A stretch of DNA of 64,000 bases from Tetragenococcus sp041859945. Lineage in GTDB: Bacteria; Bacillota; Bacilli; Lactobacillales; Enterococcaceae. The translations under genes and the position numbers were made by a program. The stretch lies in NCBI GenBank assembly GCA_041859945.1, contig JBFLGC010000003.1:1-64000 (forward strand), read 5' to 3'. The notes beneath the pieces were generated by a model. That model was not told where the DNA came from. It saw only the letters and a list, made by a program, of their open reading frames with translations, and made no database searches. Numbering within the stretch: position 1 is the stretch's first letter; every line of letters begins with the position of its first letter. Positions 36,873 through 45,640 of this stretch are shown piece after piece.

Positions 36873-38159
36873 CTACTCTTTCTTACCTTTTTGCCAAACT
36901 AATTTTCCAGCGACCATGGTATATAGGTTCTCACCATATAACGTCCAACCGTTAAACGGCGTATTTTTTCCTTTTGAGAGAAATTGGTTATTATCGACAA
37001 CATAAGATGTATCGATATCAAAGACTGCCAAATCAGCTTTTTGGCCGATCTCCAAGCGTCCCGTGTGGATCCCAAAGATCTCTGCTGGCTTGACCGCCAT
37101 CCAGTCGATCACTTGTTCCAAACTGAAGATCCCCGTTTTAACAAAATGCGTATAAATCAAGGCAAAAGCATATTCAGAGCCGACGATCCCAAAAGGTGCC
37201 TTCAGGAAACTTTGTTGCTTTTCCTCAAGTCCATGGGGAGCATGATCGGTCGAAATACAATCGATCGTCCCGTCTAAAAGACCGGCAATCAGAGCCGCTT
37301 GATCGGCTTTAGCTCGTAAAGGGGGATTCATCTTCCAAAAGCCATCATCACCGGGAATATCTTGGTCACAAAGAATCAAATGGTGGGGACATACTTCAGC
37401 CGTCACATGAATACCCGCTGCTTTGGCCTCACGGATCACGCGGACGCTTTCTTTGGTAGAGACATGGCAAATGTGATAGTGGACGCCTGTCGCCTCAGCT
37501 AGGAGTAAATCACGGGCAATTTGGGTCGATTCGGTTACACTCAAAATGCCCGGCAGCCCTAATTCATCCGAACGCTTCCCAGCATGCATGACACCACCAA
37601 ATAGTAAAGACTCGTCTTCCGTATGAGCCACGATTGCTTTATTTAATGCGGCGGCCTGTTTCATGGCTAGATACATGGTCCCAGCTGTTTGGACCCCGAC
37701 CCCATCATTGGTAAAAGCAAAAGCACCTGCTTTACTTAAACCTGCTTGATCGACTAAAACTTCGCTACGTAATTTTTCAGTAATTGAAGCGTATTGCAAC
37801 ACATGAATGACAGCCTCTTTATCAATGATTGCTTGAACTTGCTCAAAGTGACTTACTGAATCAGGAACAGGATCTAGATTTGGCATAGCACAAACCGTCG
37901 TAAAACCACCACGGGCCGCCGCCAGACTGCCGGTTTTGATCGTTTCCTTATAAGTAAAGCCAGGTTCTCTAAAGTGAACATGAACGTCCACTAAACCTTG
38001 CGTGATCAATTGGCCTTTACAATCCAGTACTTGGTCAAAATCCTGTGCTGCAAAAGATTCACCGATGGCATGGATCCGCTCATCTTTGACCCAAATGCTC
38101 GCTGGGATCGTTTGGTTGTCATGTGACAGGATCCGCCCATTTTCAATCAATGTATCCAT
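36873..38159 (-). CDS. pyrC: Dihydroorotase
   Basis: Cyclises carbamoyl aspartate to dihydroorotate. The 428-residue metal-dependent amidohydrolase has the HxH motif in GLVDVHVHFREPGFTYKETI, the further metal ligands around AHTEDESL and HICHVSTKESV, and the catalytic Asp in CISTDHAPHG. GGAGG precedes the ATG. Third structural gene of the operon, 13 bases after pyrB. Confidence 0.97.
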   Translation of the reverse strand: MDTLIENGRILSHDNQTIPASIWVKDERIHAIGESFAAQDFDQVLDCKGQLITQGLVDVHVHFREPGFTYKETIKTGSLAAARGGFTTVCAMPNLDPVPDSVSHFEQVQAIIDKEAVIHVLQYASITEKLRSEVLVDQAGLSKAGAFAFTNDGVGVQTAGTMYLAMKQAAALNKAIVAHTEDESLLFGGVMHAGKRSDELGLPGILSVTESTQIARDLLLAEATGVHYHICHVSTKESVRVIREAKAAGIHVTAEVCPHHLILCDQDIPGDDGFWKMNPPLRAKADQAALIAGLLDGTIDCISTDHAPHGLEEKQQSFLKAPFGIVGSEYAFALIYTHFVKTGIFSLEQVIDWMAVKPAEIFGIHTGRLEIGQKADLAVFDIDTSYVVDNNQFLSKGKNTPFNGWTLYGENLYTMVAGKLVWQKGKKE

Positions 38160-38172
38160 CTTGTCATCCTCC

Positions 38173-39122
38173 CTATAAAGTGTTTAATATCGCTTCTAAA
38201 ATCGCCATACGGACATAAACCCCGTTTTGCATTTGCGTAATAATCCGCGATTGTTTGCCTTCCACCAGTTCATCGGCCAATTCAACATCGCGATTGACTG
38301 GAGCTGGGTGCATGATGATCGCTGTTGCCTTCATTTTTTGGGCTTTGCGATTCCAAGTAAAGACGTCACGACCATCATCAATCAATTGGAAACAGNNNNN
38401 NNNNNAGTAGCTTCTGAGAACATTTCCTCATTTTCATGACGCTCATGTTGGACCCTTAGCATCATCATCACATCAACTAATGGAATCAATTCATCTAAGG
38501 GTAAATAAGTCCCATAGCTTTCAAAAGAAGGATCATACCAGTAACTAGGGCCAGAAAAATAGACTTGTGCACCTAGACGTGTCAAAAGTTGCATGTTTGA
38601 TTTAGCAACTCGTGAATGAGTGATATCTCCCACGATGGCAACTTTTAGATCCTGGAAAGTCCCGAATTCTTCATAGATCGTCATCAAATCTAGCAAACAC
38701 TGACTTGGGTGTTGCCCGCTCCCATCACCACCATTAACGATATGACAAGTAATCGTTGGGCTTTTGATCAAAGAATCATAGTAGCGTTCTTCACTATGAC
38801 GAATGACTGCTACGTCGACGCCGATAACCGACATGGTCAATAGCGTATCATATAAGGTCTCCCCCTTTTTGATCGAACTGGCGCCCGCGTCAAATTCGAT
38901 GACTTCTAAACCTAATTTTTTTTCTGCAACTTCAAAACTTTTATGCGTTCGCGTACTGTTTTCAAAAAAAAGATTGGCCACAAAAATTTGTTTCTGGGGC
39001 GGACAAAAACTGGTTCCTTGCTTGAATTCACTGGCTTGTCTGATCAGACCGATCACTTCTTGATCCGTTAAATCTTCGACACTGACTAAATGGTTAAAAG
39101 AAACTGGATCATTTTTAGGCAT
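38173..39122 (-). CDS. pyrB: Aspartate carbamoyltransferase, interrupted by an assembly gap
   Basis: Condenses carbamoyl phosphate with aspartate. ATG 39122 follows AAAGGGGT. The N-terminal part is intact (FFENSTRTHKSFE carbamoyl-phosphate loop, ASSIKKGETLYDTLLTM, MLRVQHERHENE). The C-terminal part has AIIMHPAPVNRDVELADELV and QMQNGVYVRMAILEAIL. A run of 10 Ns (38396-38405) separates them and the two parts are in different frames across it, so the gap length is not real. The sequence just 3' of the gap (FQLIDDGRDVFTWNRKA) does not match the family well and may be low quality. The gene itself is probably intact. Confidence 0.92.
38396..38405. other. Run of 10 Ns (scaffold gap)
   Basis: Ten undefined bases inside pyrB mark a join between contigs or an unresolved region. 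Confidence 0.99.
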
Positions 39123-39138
39123 CTTTTGAACCCCTTTC

Positions 39139-40422
39139 TTAGGCGACTTCACTACGCGCTTTAGTTGGTAAAACTAAATTTAAGACGATCCCGATCAAGG
39201 TAGCAAGTGCCATACTGGTCAATTGAAAACTGCCGATTTGCAGATAGGCACCGCCGATCCCAATGACTAAAATCGCGGCGGTGATCACTAAATTGCGCTT
39301 TTCATCAAAATCGATCTGATTGTCGATCAAGATCCTCAGACCACTTGAAGCGATGACTCCAAATAGTAAGAAACTAATGCCCCCAATCACAGGAGACGGA
39401 ATACTATATATCAAACTACTGACTTTTCCGATAAAACTAAAGAGGATCGCTAAGGCCGCGGCGCCGCCTAAAACAAAGACACTATGGACTTTGGTGATTG
39501 CTAAGACCCCAATATTTTCACCGTAACTCGTCGTTGGCGGACCGCCGATGAAGCCGCCAATGATCGTTGATAGACCGTCTGCTAAGAGCGTCTTTTTCAA
39601 TCCAGGATTTTCAAAGAAGTCCCGTTTTGTCAACTTGCTCAACACCATCAAATGACCCATATGTTCCGTCATGGTGACCAAGGCGATAGGCGCCATACTG
39701 GTGAGTGCGGCAAATGAAAACTTAAAGTCATAATCAACGAACATGACTTGAAAATCGGGTGCTGAAAGCCAAGGAGCTGCTTTGACAGGCTCTAGATCCA
39801 CGATACCAACTGTCAAGGCAAACAAGTATCCTCCGATGATCCCTAATAAAATCGGGATCAAACTCATGAAGCCTTTGAGGTACATGTTGAAAAAGATCGT
39901 CAAAGCTAAAGTGACCAAGGCGACTAAAATATACTTTGTGTCATAATTTCCATTGTTGAACATCGCATTTTGCGCGGCATTACTGGCTAAACCCAGACCG
40001 ATCACCATGATCACGGGTCCTACTACGATAGGTGGTAAGATACGATCGATCCAAGCCGAACCGATCTTAGCAATCAGCAGTGCGACTATGACATAAACGA
40101 TCCCTGAATAAATGATCCCTTGAGCAACGGCTGGGTAGCCTTCTGAACTCATCAACGCTTGCATAGCCGTGATGAACGCAAAACTAGAGCCTAGGTAAGC
40201 TGGCACCGTACCTTTAGTGATCAAGATATAAAGTAAGGTGCCTACCCCTGAACTAAAAAGAGCAATACTTGGTTCTAAACCAACTAAAATCGGAACCAAA
40301 ACAGTCGCGCCGAACATGGTAAATAAATGTTGCAAGCTAAGTCCTAACCAAGAAAGTGGTTTAGGTCTATCATGAATATCTAAAATCGCTTCTGGGTTAC
40401 GAAATTTTTGCTCCTCTTTCAT
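39139..40422 (-). CDS. pyrP: Uracil permease (NCS2 family)
   Basis: Proton-linked uracil importer of the nucleobase-ascorbate transporter family, 427 residues and about 14 hydrophobic segments. Signatures include LSLQHLFTMFGATVLVPIL near the start, TSMAPIALVTMTEHMGHL (the substrate-binding Glu in TEHMGH) and GGFIGGPPTTSYGENIGVLA. It begins one base after pyrR and ends 16 bases before pyrB. Its place in the pyr operon fits PyrR-controlled salvage. Confidence 0.95.
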   Translation of the reverse strand: MKEEQKFRNPEAILDIHDRPKPLSWLGLSLQHLFTMFGATVLVPILVGLEPSIALFSSGVGTLLYILITKGTVPAYLGSSFAFITAMQALMSSEGYPAVAQGIIYSGIVYVIVALLIAKIGSAWIDRILPPIVVGPVIMVIGLGLASNAAQNAMFNNGNYDTKYILVALVTLALTIFFNMYLKGFMSLIPILLGIIGGYLFALTVGIVDLEPVKAAPWLSAPDFQVMFVDYDFKFSFAALTSMAPIALVTMTEHMGHLMVLSKLTKRDFFENPGLKKTLLADGLSTIIGGFIGGPPTTSYGENIGVLAITKVHSVFVLGGAAALAILFSFIGKVSSLIYSIPSPVIGGISFLLFGVIASSGLRILIDNQIDFDEKRNLVITAAILVIGIGGAYLQIGSFQLTSMALATLIGIVLNLVLPTKARSEVA

Positions 40423-40959
40423 CTATTGCTCCTCATTTCTGATCAAGATCCGATCGAATCCATCTGTTTCTTCCATTTCAACGATGATCTCTTCGGAAAG
40501 TGAAGTCGGAATATTTTTACCAACAAAATCAGGTCGAATGGGTAATTCGCGATGACCTCGATCGACCAACACCGCTAGAGAAATTCGTTGCGGTCGGCCA
40601 AAATCCATTAAAGCATCTAAAGCTGCTCTTATGGTGCGGCCAGTAAATAAAACATCGTCTACCAAGATGACTTCTTTGTCCTCGAGATCGACAGGGATCT
40701 TAGAGTCGTTGATTTCAGGTTCTTCCATCCCTCTTTTGTCATCTCGATAAAGCGTGATATCAAGCTCCCCTACTGGCACCTCGACATTTTCTAATTGTTT
40801 CAAGCGTTCGGCGATGCGTTTAGCGATAAAGATCCCCCGCGTTTTGATACCAACGATGACCAGATCCTCGATACCCTGATTACGTTCAATGATTTCATAG
40901 GTGATACGGGTCAAAGCGCGTTTCATAGTAACGGCATCGATGACTTCTTTTTCTACCAT
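40423..40959 (-). CDS. pyrR: PyrR bifunctional regulator / uracil phosphoribosyltransferase
   Basis: RNA-binding attenuation protein: with UMP it binds the leader transcript and promotes termination. The 178-residue protein keeps the PRPP motif VILVDDVLFTGRTIRAALDA, ITYEIIERNQG, GIKTRGIFIAKRIAERL and RGHRELPIRPDFVGKN. First gene of the pyr operon, behind one leader attenuator; the later gene junctions are too short for the extra attenuators seen in Bacillus. Confidence 0.96.
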   Translation of the reverse strand: MVEKEVIDAVTMKRALTRITYEIIERNQGIEDLVIVGIKTRGIFIAKRIAERLKQLENVEVPVGELDITLYRDDKRGMEEPEINDSKIPVDLEDKEVILVDDVLFTGRTIRAALDALMDFGRPQRISLAVLVDRGHRELPIRPDFVGKNIPTSLSEEIIVEMEETDGFDRILIRNEEQ

Positions 40960-41006
40960 GATAGATTCCTCCTTGATTTTTCAGTTTTCCTTATAGACAC
41001 AAAAAA

Positions 41007-41137
41007 ACTCCCGCCTGTTGAGCTAGGAGTGTGGTCGACTTTTTCTAAAAAATTGCCAGAATCGAGTCTGTTTGATGTTTCTTTTGATCCCGCAGGAAAA
41101 AGTCCCATCAACACGTCCTTTTTAGCCTCACAGGACT
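41007..41137 (-). promoter_or_regulatory. PyrR-responsive attenuator of the pyr operon
   Basis: The minus-strand leader contains AGTCCTGTGAGGCT (41137-41124), which fits the PyrR-binding loop consensus ARUCCNGNGAGGYU. The terminator has ACTCC (41030-41026) pairing with GGAGT (41011-41007) followed by TTTTTTTG. UMP-bound PyrR at the first element would block antitermination. Confidence 0.88.
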
Positions 41138-41168
41138 AACTTAAAGGAAACTGCTATTTATTTCTTTA

Positions 41169-41197
41169 ACTATACCTTTAATAAAATCAAAAATCAA
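41169..41197 (-). promoter_or_regulatory. Promoter of the pyr operon
   Basis: -35 TTGATT (41197-41192), 17-base spacer, -10 TATAGT (41174-41169). The -35 box overlaps the rluD stop codon. Confidence 0.7.
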
Positions 41198-42099
41198 TCT
41201 TTTTCTCGTAAAAAGGTCAGTGTTTTTTCAAATATCTCAGGCAAAGGTGCTGAGAAAATCATTTTTTCCCCTGTTCTTGGATGCGTAAAACCCAAAATTT
41301 GTGCGTGTAAAAATTGGCCTCGTCCTTTTAAAGTACGCTTAGGTCCATAAACTGGATCGCCGGCAACAGGATGACCGATATATTGCATATGCACCCGGAT
41401 CTGGTGGGTCCGCCCCGTTTCTAGTTGTAACTCAAGTAAGGTATAGTCAGCAAAACGTTCTAAAACAGTAAAATGCGTGACAGCAGGTTTCCCATCTTCA
41501 ACAATCGCTTGTTTCTTGCGGTCGACTTTGGAACGGCCGATCGGAGCCGTGATCGTACCTTTATCATGACTGATCGTACCATGGACCAAAGCAATATATT
41601 TGCGCAGCGAAGTTTTATCTTTTAGTTGTTTTGCTAAACTGGCATGAGCCATATCGTTTTTAGCCACCATCAAAAGGCCTGAGGTATCTTTGTCGATACG
41701 ATGAACGATCCCAGGTCGGATCACACCATTGATCGTTGACAAATGGTCTAAATGAAACAAAAGAGCATTGACTAACGTCCCCGTTGGATGGCCTGCTGAA
41801 GGATGAACGACCATGCCTTGGGGTTTATTAACAACTGCTACATCTTCATCTTCATAAACAATCGCAAGCGGGATATCTTCAGGGATCAGTTCAAGTTCTT
41901 TAGCCTCTGGGACTGTCAAAATAAAAAGATCCCCTTTTTTTACCTTATAATTGGCCTTAACTGGCGCCCCATTGAATAACAGCGCCTCTTCTTGGATCCA
42001 ACGTTGGATCGTCGCCCGACTTTCAGCCAATTTTTCAGCCAACACCTTATCCAAGCGACCAGTCTCGGTGTCGATCCTGATTTCGATTTCTTTTTTCAT
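41194..42099 (-). CDS. rluD: RluD-family 23S rRNA pseudouridine synthase
   Basis: Isomerises uridines in 23S rRNA (helix 69 positions in characterised RluD). The 301-residue protein has an N-terminal S4 RNA-binding domain (about 14-75, RLDKVLAEKLAESRATIQRW) and the catalytic domain with Asp in the HRIDKDTSGLLMVAK motif and GRTHQIRVHMQYIGHPVAGD. GGAAAGG precedes the ATG, three bases after the lspA stop. The exact RluA/B/D subfamily target is assumed from length and S4 domain. Confidence 0.92.
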   Translation of the reverse strand: MKKEIEIRIDTETGRLDKVLAEKLAESRATIQRWIQEEALLFNGAPVKANYKVKKGDLFILTVPEAKELELIPEDIPLAIVYEDEDVAVVNKPQGMVVHPSAGHPTGTLVNALLFHLDHLSTINGVIRPGIVHRIDKDTSGLLMVAKNDMAHASLAKQLKDKTSLRKYIALVHGTISHDKGTITAPIGRSKVDRKKQAIVEDGKPAVTHFTVLERFADYTLLELQLETGRTHQIRVHMQYIGHPVAGDPVYGPKRTLKGRGQFLHAQILGFTHPRTGEKMIFSAPLPEIFEKTLTFLREKD

Positions 42100-42102
42100 A
42101 AG

Positions 42103-42567
42103 TCAACCTTTCCATTTTTCTTCAAATAAAGAATAAATAGCCACTAAAATGACGCCGATCACTAGTGCTGTATCAGCAATATTAAAAATCGGAAAATTCA
42201 TGAATTCCGTTTGAAACATGTCGACTACATAACCGATCCGGATGCGGTCGATGAAATTACCGATCGCTCCAGCTAAAATCAGCGATAAGCCAAAGTTCAA
42301 GAGTTTAGAGCCTTTCCTATAACGGATCAAAAAATAACCAACAGCTCCGACAGTGATCAAGGTAACGATCGTGAAAAAGACGGTCTGTCCTTCCAAAATA
42401 CTCCAAGCTGCTCCAGTATTTCGGATGTAGGTCAAAGATAACACATGGGGTAGGAACGTTCTTGTTTCCCCAAGTGCAATATTAGCCACGATCCAAGCCT
42501 TAAAGCCTTGGTCGCAAGCGATCACGCCTAAACTGAGTAAAAAATAAACGAAGATCAAATCAATCAT
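42103..42567 (-). CDS. lspA: Lipoprotein signal peptidase II
   Basis: Membrane aspartic protease that removes signal peptides from diacylglyceryl-modified prolipoproteins. The 154-residue protein has four transmembrane segments. The catalytic aspartates lie in AGAIGNFIDRIRIGYVVDMF and FNIADTALVIGVIL; RNTGAAWS is the third conserved box. The lspA-rluD order before the pyr operon is typical of lactic acid bacteria. Substrates in this window include the binding lipoprotein at 57361-58653. Confidence 0.96.
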   Translation of the reverse strand: MIDLIFVYFLLSLGVIACDQGFKAWIVANIALGETRTFLPHVLSLTYIRNTGAAWSILEGQTVFFTIVTLITVGAVGYFLIRYRKGSKLLNFGLSLILAGAIGNFIDRIRIGYVVDMFQTEFMNFPIFNIADTALVIGVILVAIYSLFEEKWKG

Positions 42568-42575
42568 TCCTTTTT

Positions 42576-43265
42576 CTATAAATTAAAAACATCCTGCGGT
42601 CGAATGATCCCCAATAAATTGCCATTAGGGTCTCCATCTTTGGTAATAAAAATGGCATCCAAGCGCGGATTACTATGAAACATCGTCTCGACCTTCGACA
42701 CGCGACAAGTCGCTGAAACAAAGGCGTAGTTTTCTAACTCATTTTCCTCTGAAATCAATTCTTTTACACTACGTCCGGCTAATTGTAAATCACCCTTTTG
42801 GCTTTCTTTGGCAAACCAATAGCCTAATCCTTTTAAAGTGATCAAGCCTTGAAAAACCCCTTTTTTGTACAAAGGAAATTGTGAATGTCGTTTATTAGCC
42901 ACGATCTTGAGTAATTCCGTAAGAGGAAGATCTTGCTCAAAACCCGTCACTTTTTTAGCAAAAAGCGGTAAAACGAGTTGCGGTCGTGATAAGTCCTCTT
43001 CGATTTTTAGGATACGTTTAACGATCCATTCGTTAGGCTCTGCAATCACAAAGTCTTCGCCGATCTGCTCATGAACGATCGCATTGCGGAGCTGTGAGAT
43101 CTGCAAAAGATCATTCTCATATTTTTTTACTGACAGCTCCTCTTTTTTACTAAGGACGCGAACCATTTGACTAAAGCCCATATTTTGAGGATTGTCCAAT
43201 TCCTCACGCATCCATTTTTCGATTCGATTGAAGCTACTTAAAAAAACCTCTGCAGCATCTGCCAT
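42576..43265 (-). CDS. HEPN-like / CBS-pair protein
   Basis: A 229-residue cytoplasmic protein of two parts. Residues 1-85 are all helical in appearance and contain QLRNAIVHE, with Arg60 and His65 spaced Rx4H as in HEPN ribonuclease/nucleotide-binding domains. Residues 90-229 form a CBS pair (LTELLKIVANKRHSQFPLYK; RVSKVETMFHSNPRLDAIFI), which usually binds adenine nucleotides. ATG 43265 is preferred to GTG 43274 because AGGAG is correctly spaced for it. It sits between ebsA and lspA. I infer nucleotide-sensing control of a possible RNase or a degenerate binding domain; no function is established. Confidence 0.7.
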   Translation of the reverse strand: MADAAEVFLSSFNRIEKWMREELDNPQNMGFSQMVRVLSKKEELSVKKYENDLLQISQLRNAIVHEQIGEDFVIAEPNEWIVKRILKIEEDLSRPQLVLPLFAKKVTGFEQDLPLTELLKIVANKRHSQFPLYKKGVFQGLITLKGLGYWFAKESQKGDLQLAGRSVKELISEENELENYAFVSATCRVSKVETMFHSNPRLDAIFITKDGDPNGNLLGIIRPQDVFNL

Positions 43266-43270
43266 AGTGC

Positions 43271-43690
43271 TCACTCCTTATTTTTCCAATTGCTGACAAT
43301 AAGATTAGGTGGAACTTGTACTTGTACGATTTCATAAAGTTTTGCCGCCATCTTTTTTGACAGGTATAAATCGATTTTTTTATCATCATTCATTAGAATC
43401 AGGATTCTATTTTCAAATAGTTGCAACTTATCGATCTGCTCATAGGTCACAAAAGTTTTCTTTTTAAAAAAAGCATAACTTATGATCAAACCACCCTTGG
43501 TCAGGATCAATTTACGTTGCCACGTACCGAGTACAAAAAGCAAGAAAACACCTAAAAAAAGCAAACTTTTCCAGTGAAATGAGGCCGTTTCTAAGGAAAA
43601 AATAAAACCCAAAAATAAAGAAATAAGGGCGATCGACCAATAAATGATCGCAGAAGAAACGTCCGGATGCCAATGTATTTTATTTGCCAT
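43271..43690 (-). CDS. ebsA: EbsA family membrane protein
   Basis: A 139-residue protein with two transmembrane segments (about 15-33 and 41-58) and a cytoplasmic beta-rich C-terminal domain (about 60-130) resembling a PH-like fold (LTKGGLIISYAFFKKKTFV, TYEQIDKLQLFENRILILM). It fits the small EbsA family of enterococci and lactobacilli, first noted at a locus affecting aggregation substance and cell-wall phenotype; its biochemical role is unknown. It ends six bases before the HEPN-CBS start and is divergent from the RNase HI-like gene. Confidence 0.72.
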   Translation of the reverse strand: MANKIHWHPDVSSAIIYWSIALISLFLGFIFSLETASFHWKSLLFLGVFLLFVLGTWQRKLILTKGGLIISYAFFKKKTFVTYEQIDKLQLFENRILILMNDDKKIDLYLSKKMAAKLYEIVQVQVPPNLIVSNWKNKE

Positions 43691-43767
43691 TTATTCAATA
43701 CTCCTTTGTGAAAATCAAAAAATTTTGTATAATCATACTAAACAAGTAAAAAGAAGAGGTGAAATCA

Positions 43768-44177
43768 GTGATAAAAGCCTATATCGACGCTGCCACCAAA
43801 GGAAATCCCGGACCTAGCGGCGGTGGGATCCTCGTGATCAGCGAAAAAAACAAATGCAAGCGGCTTTCCCACTAGCTATTCTAACCAACCATCAAGCCGA
43901 GTTTGCTGCTTGTTCCCATCTGTTAGACTATTTGATGGCTCAAAACTGGACTGATCAGATAGTTCTCATCTATACGGACAGTAAGATTTTAGCTCAGACG
44001 ATCGAAAAACGTTATGCTAAAAATCCCGATTTTAAACCTTATTTAGCTGAAATAGAGACCAAACTAGCTGCCTTTTCACAAGTCATCTTCAAATGGATCC
44101 CAGAAACTAAAAATAAAGGAGCCGATCACTTGGCGCGGCAAGGATTACAAAAAGCTCTCAACTCACAAAATCGGTGA
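43768..44177 (+). pseudogene. RNase HI-like gene with a one-base frameshift
   Basis: GTG 43768 after GAAGAGG starts IKAYIDAATKGNPGPSGGGI, but the frame fails at a run of seven As (about 43844-43850). One more A would give EKKQMQAAFPLAILTNHQAE, in phase with the rest down to TGA at 44177. Restored length is about 136 residues. All four acidic active-site positions remain: Asp in AYIDAA, Glu in HQAEFAA, Asp in YTDSKIL and Asp in GADHLAR. The lesion is in a homopolymer, so it may be a sequencing error or slippage; the gene would then be a functional RNase HI-family protein. Confidence 0.8.
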
Positions 44178-45629
44178 GAGTAAACGCGAGAAGTTTTGTC
44201 TAAAGCGAAGCCAACGAGATTGATCATCGATCATTTCCTTTGTCAAAAGGGTCGAATCCTGCATATCTTTTTCAAAAATTTCTACCATCTCTGCGTTGAC
44301 CTTTTTATCATAACAGAAAGCATTGACTTCAAAATTTAAGTCATAACTACGAATATCTTGATTGGTCGTCCCGATCGAAGAAATTTCTTGATCCGTTAAA
44401 ATGGTCTTCGCATGAATAAAACCATTTTCATAAATATAAATTTTTACACCCTGTTTTTGTAAGAGATTCGCATAATATTCTGTTGCGCGATAAATAAAAG
44501 GATGGTCTGGCTTACAAGGAATCATGATACGCACATCCACTCCAGAACGAACAGCGATCCTCAGTGCATCGACCATTGAATCATCTGGGATCAGATAAGG
44601 CGTTTGGATCCATATCCTTTCTTCAGCTGCCAAAATCATTTTGACAAAGCCGCCTTTAATGATCTGTTGTGGTGATTCAGGACCATCAGCCACAATTTGA
44701 ATACTCGTTTGGCCACACTCTGCTATTTCTGGGAAAACGAAATAGCGATCCTCGTATTCCAACGTGTCCTGTTCATGACTGACTGACGCATTCCAATCTT
44801 TTAAAAACACTTCTTGTAATAAAAAGCTGGCTGTGCCGACTATCCTTGCATGCGTATCTCGCCAATAACCGAACTTCTTCGTCGTTTCCAGATACTGATC
44901 GCCCACATTGAAACCGCCAGTCCAAGCTATTTTCCCATCGATCACAACGATTTTACGGTGTAAGTGATAGTTCAAACGTGTCTTACGGATCAAACCACGT
45001 GAAGTTATAAACGGCACCACTTTGCCACCAACATCAGTCAGTCGCTTGAACATTTTGATACTCGATTGCCCCCCCCAAGGATCAAAAATAAGGCGTATCT
45101 CGACACCTTCTTGCGCTTTTTCGACCAATAAATCGACAAAGCGATTGCCGATATGATCATCAAAAAAGGCGTAATACTCGACGTGGATATTATCTTTGGC
45201 ATTACGGATATCTGCAAACAAACGTTCAAATTTTTCCTGCCCATCGGTTATAAATTCTATCTTATTTCCTTTAGTCAAAGGAGTGTCTGTCGAATTAGTA
45301 AAATAGCGTTGTAATAAAGTGACTTCTCCTGCTTCTTCATTTTCAAAAAAAACAGCATTTTTCCTCTCGATCGCACGATTAATTTCTTTCAAACGACTTT
45401 GATGATGTTCACTGAATCGATAAACGATCTCCCCATCGATACCACGACCACAAAAAGCATACAAAATAAAGCCGATACCAGGTAAGAAAACTAAAGTGAC
45501 CATCCAAGCTAAGACACTTGAAATCGACCTTGGTTTACGAAACACAGTAATAAAGGCAATAAGGGTATTGATAAAAAGTAGTCCCCAAATAATGTTATAA
45601 ATAATCGTGAGATCGAAATGGAACGCCAT
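44163..45629 (-). CDS. cls: Cardiolipin synthase
   Basis: Membrane phospholipase-D-type enzyme that makes cardiolipin from two phosphatidylglycerols. The 488-residue protein has two N-terminal transmembrane segments (about 8-28 and 37-60) and two HKD motifs, HRKIVVIDGKIAWTGGFNVG and HAKTILTDQEISSIGTTNQD. The 3' end overlaps the convergent RNase HI-like gene by 15 bases. It follows the cation efflux gene by 11 bases and may be cotranscribed with it. Confidence 0.95.
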   Translation of the reverse strand: MAFHFDLTIIYNIIWGLLFINTLIAFITVFRKPRSISSVLAWMVTLVFLPGIGFILYAFCGRGIDGEIVYRFSEHHQSRLKEINRAIERKNAVFFENEEAGEVTLLQRYFTNSTDTPLTKGNKIEFITDGQEKFERLFADIRNAKDNIHVEYYAFFDDHIGNRFVDLLVEKAQEGVEIRLIFDPWGGQSSIKMFKRLTDVGGKVVPFITSRGLIRKTRLNYHLHRKIVVIDGKIAWTGGFNVGDQYLETTKKFGYWRDTHARIVGTASFLLQEVFLKDWNASVSHEQDTLEYEDRYFVFPEIAECGQTSIQIVADGPESPQQIIKGGFVKMILAAEERIWIQTPYLIPDDSMVDALRIAVRSGVDVRIMIPCKPDHPFIYRATEYYANLLQKQGVKIYIYENGFIHAKTILTDQEISSIGTTNQDIRSYDLNFEVNAFCYDKKVNAEMVEIFEKDMQDSTLLTKEMIDDQSRWLRFRQNFSRLLSPIL

Positions 45630-45640
45630 GCTTTTCCCTC

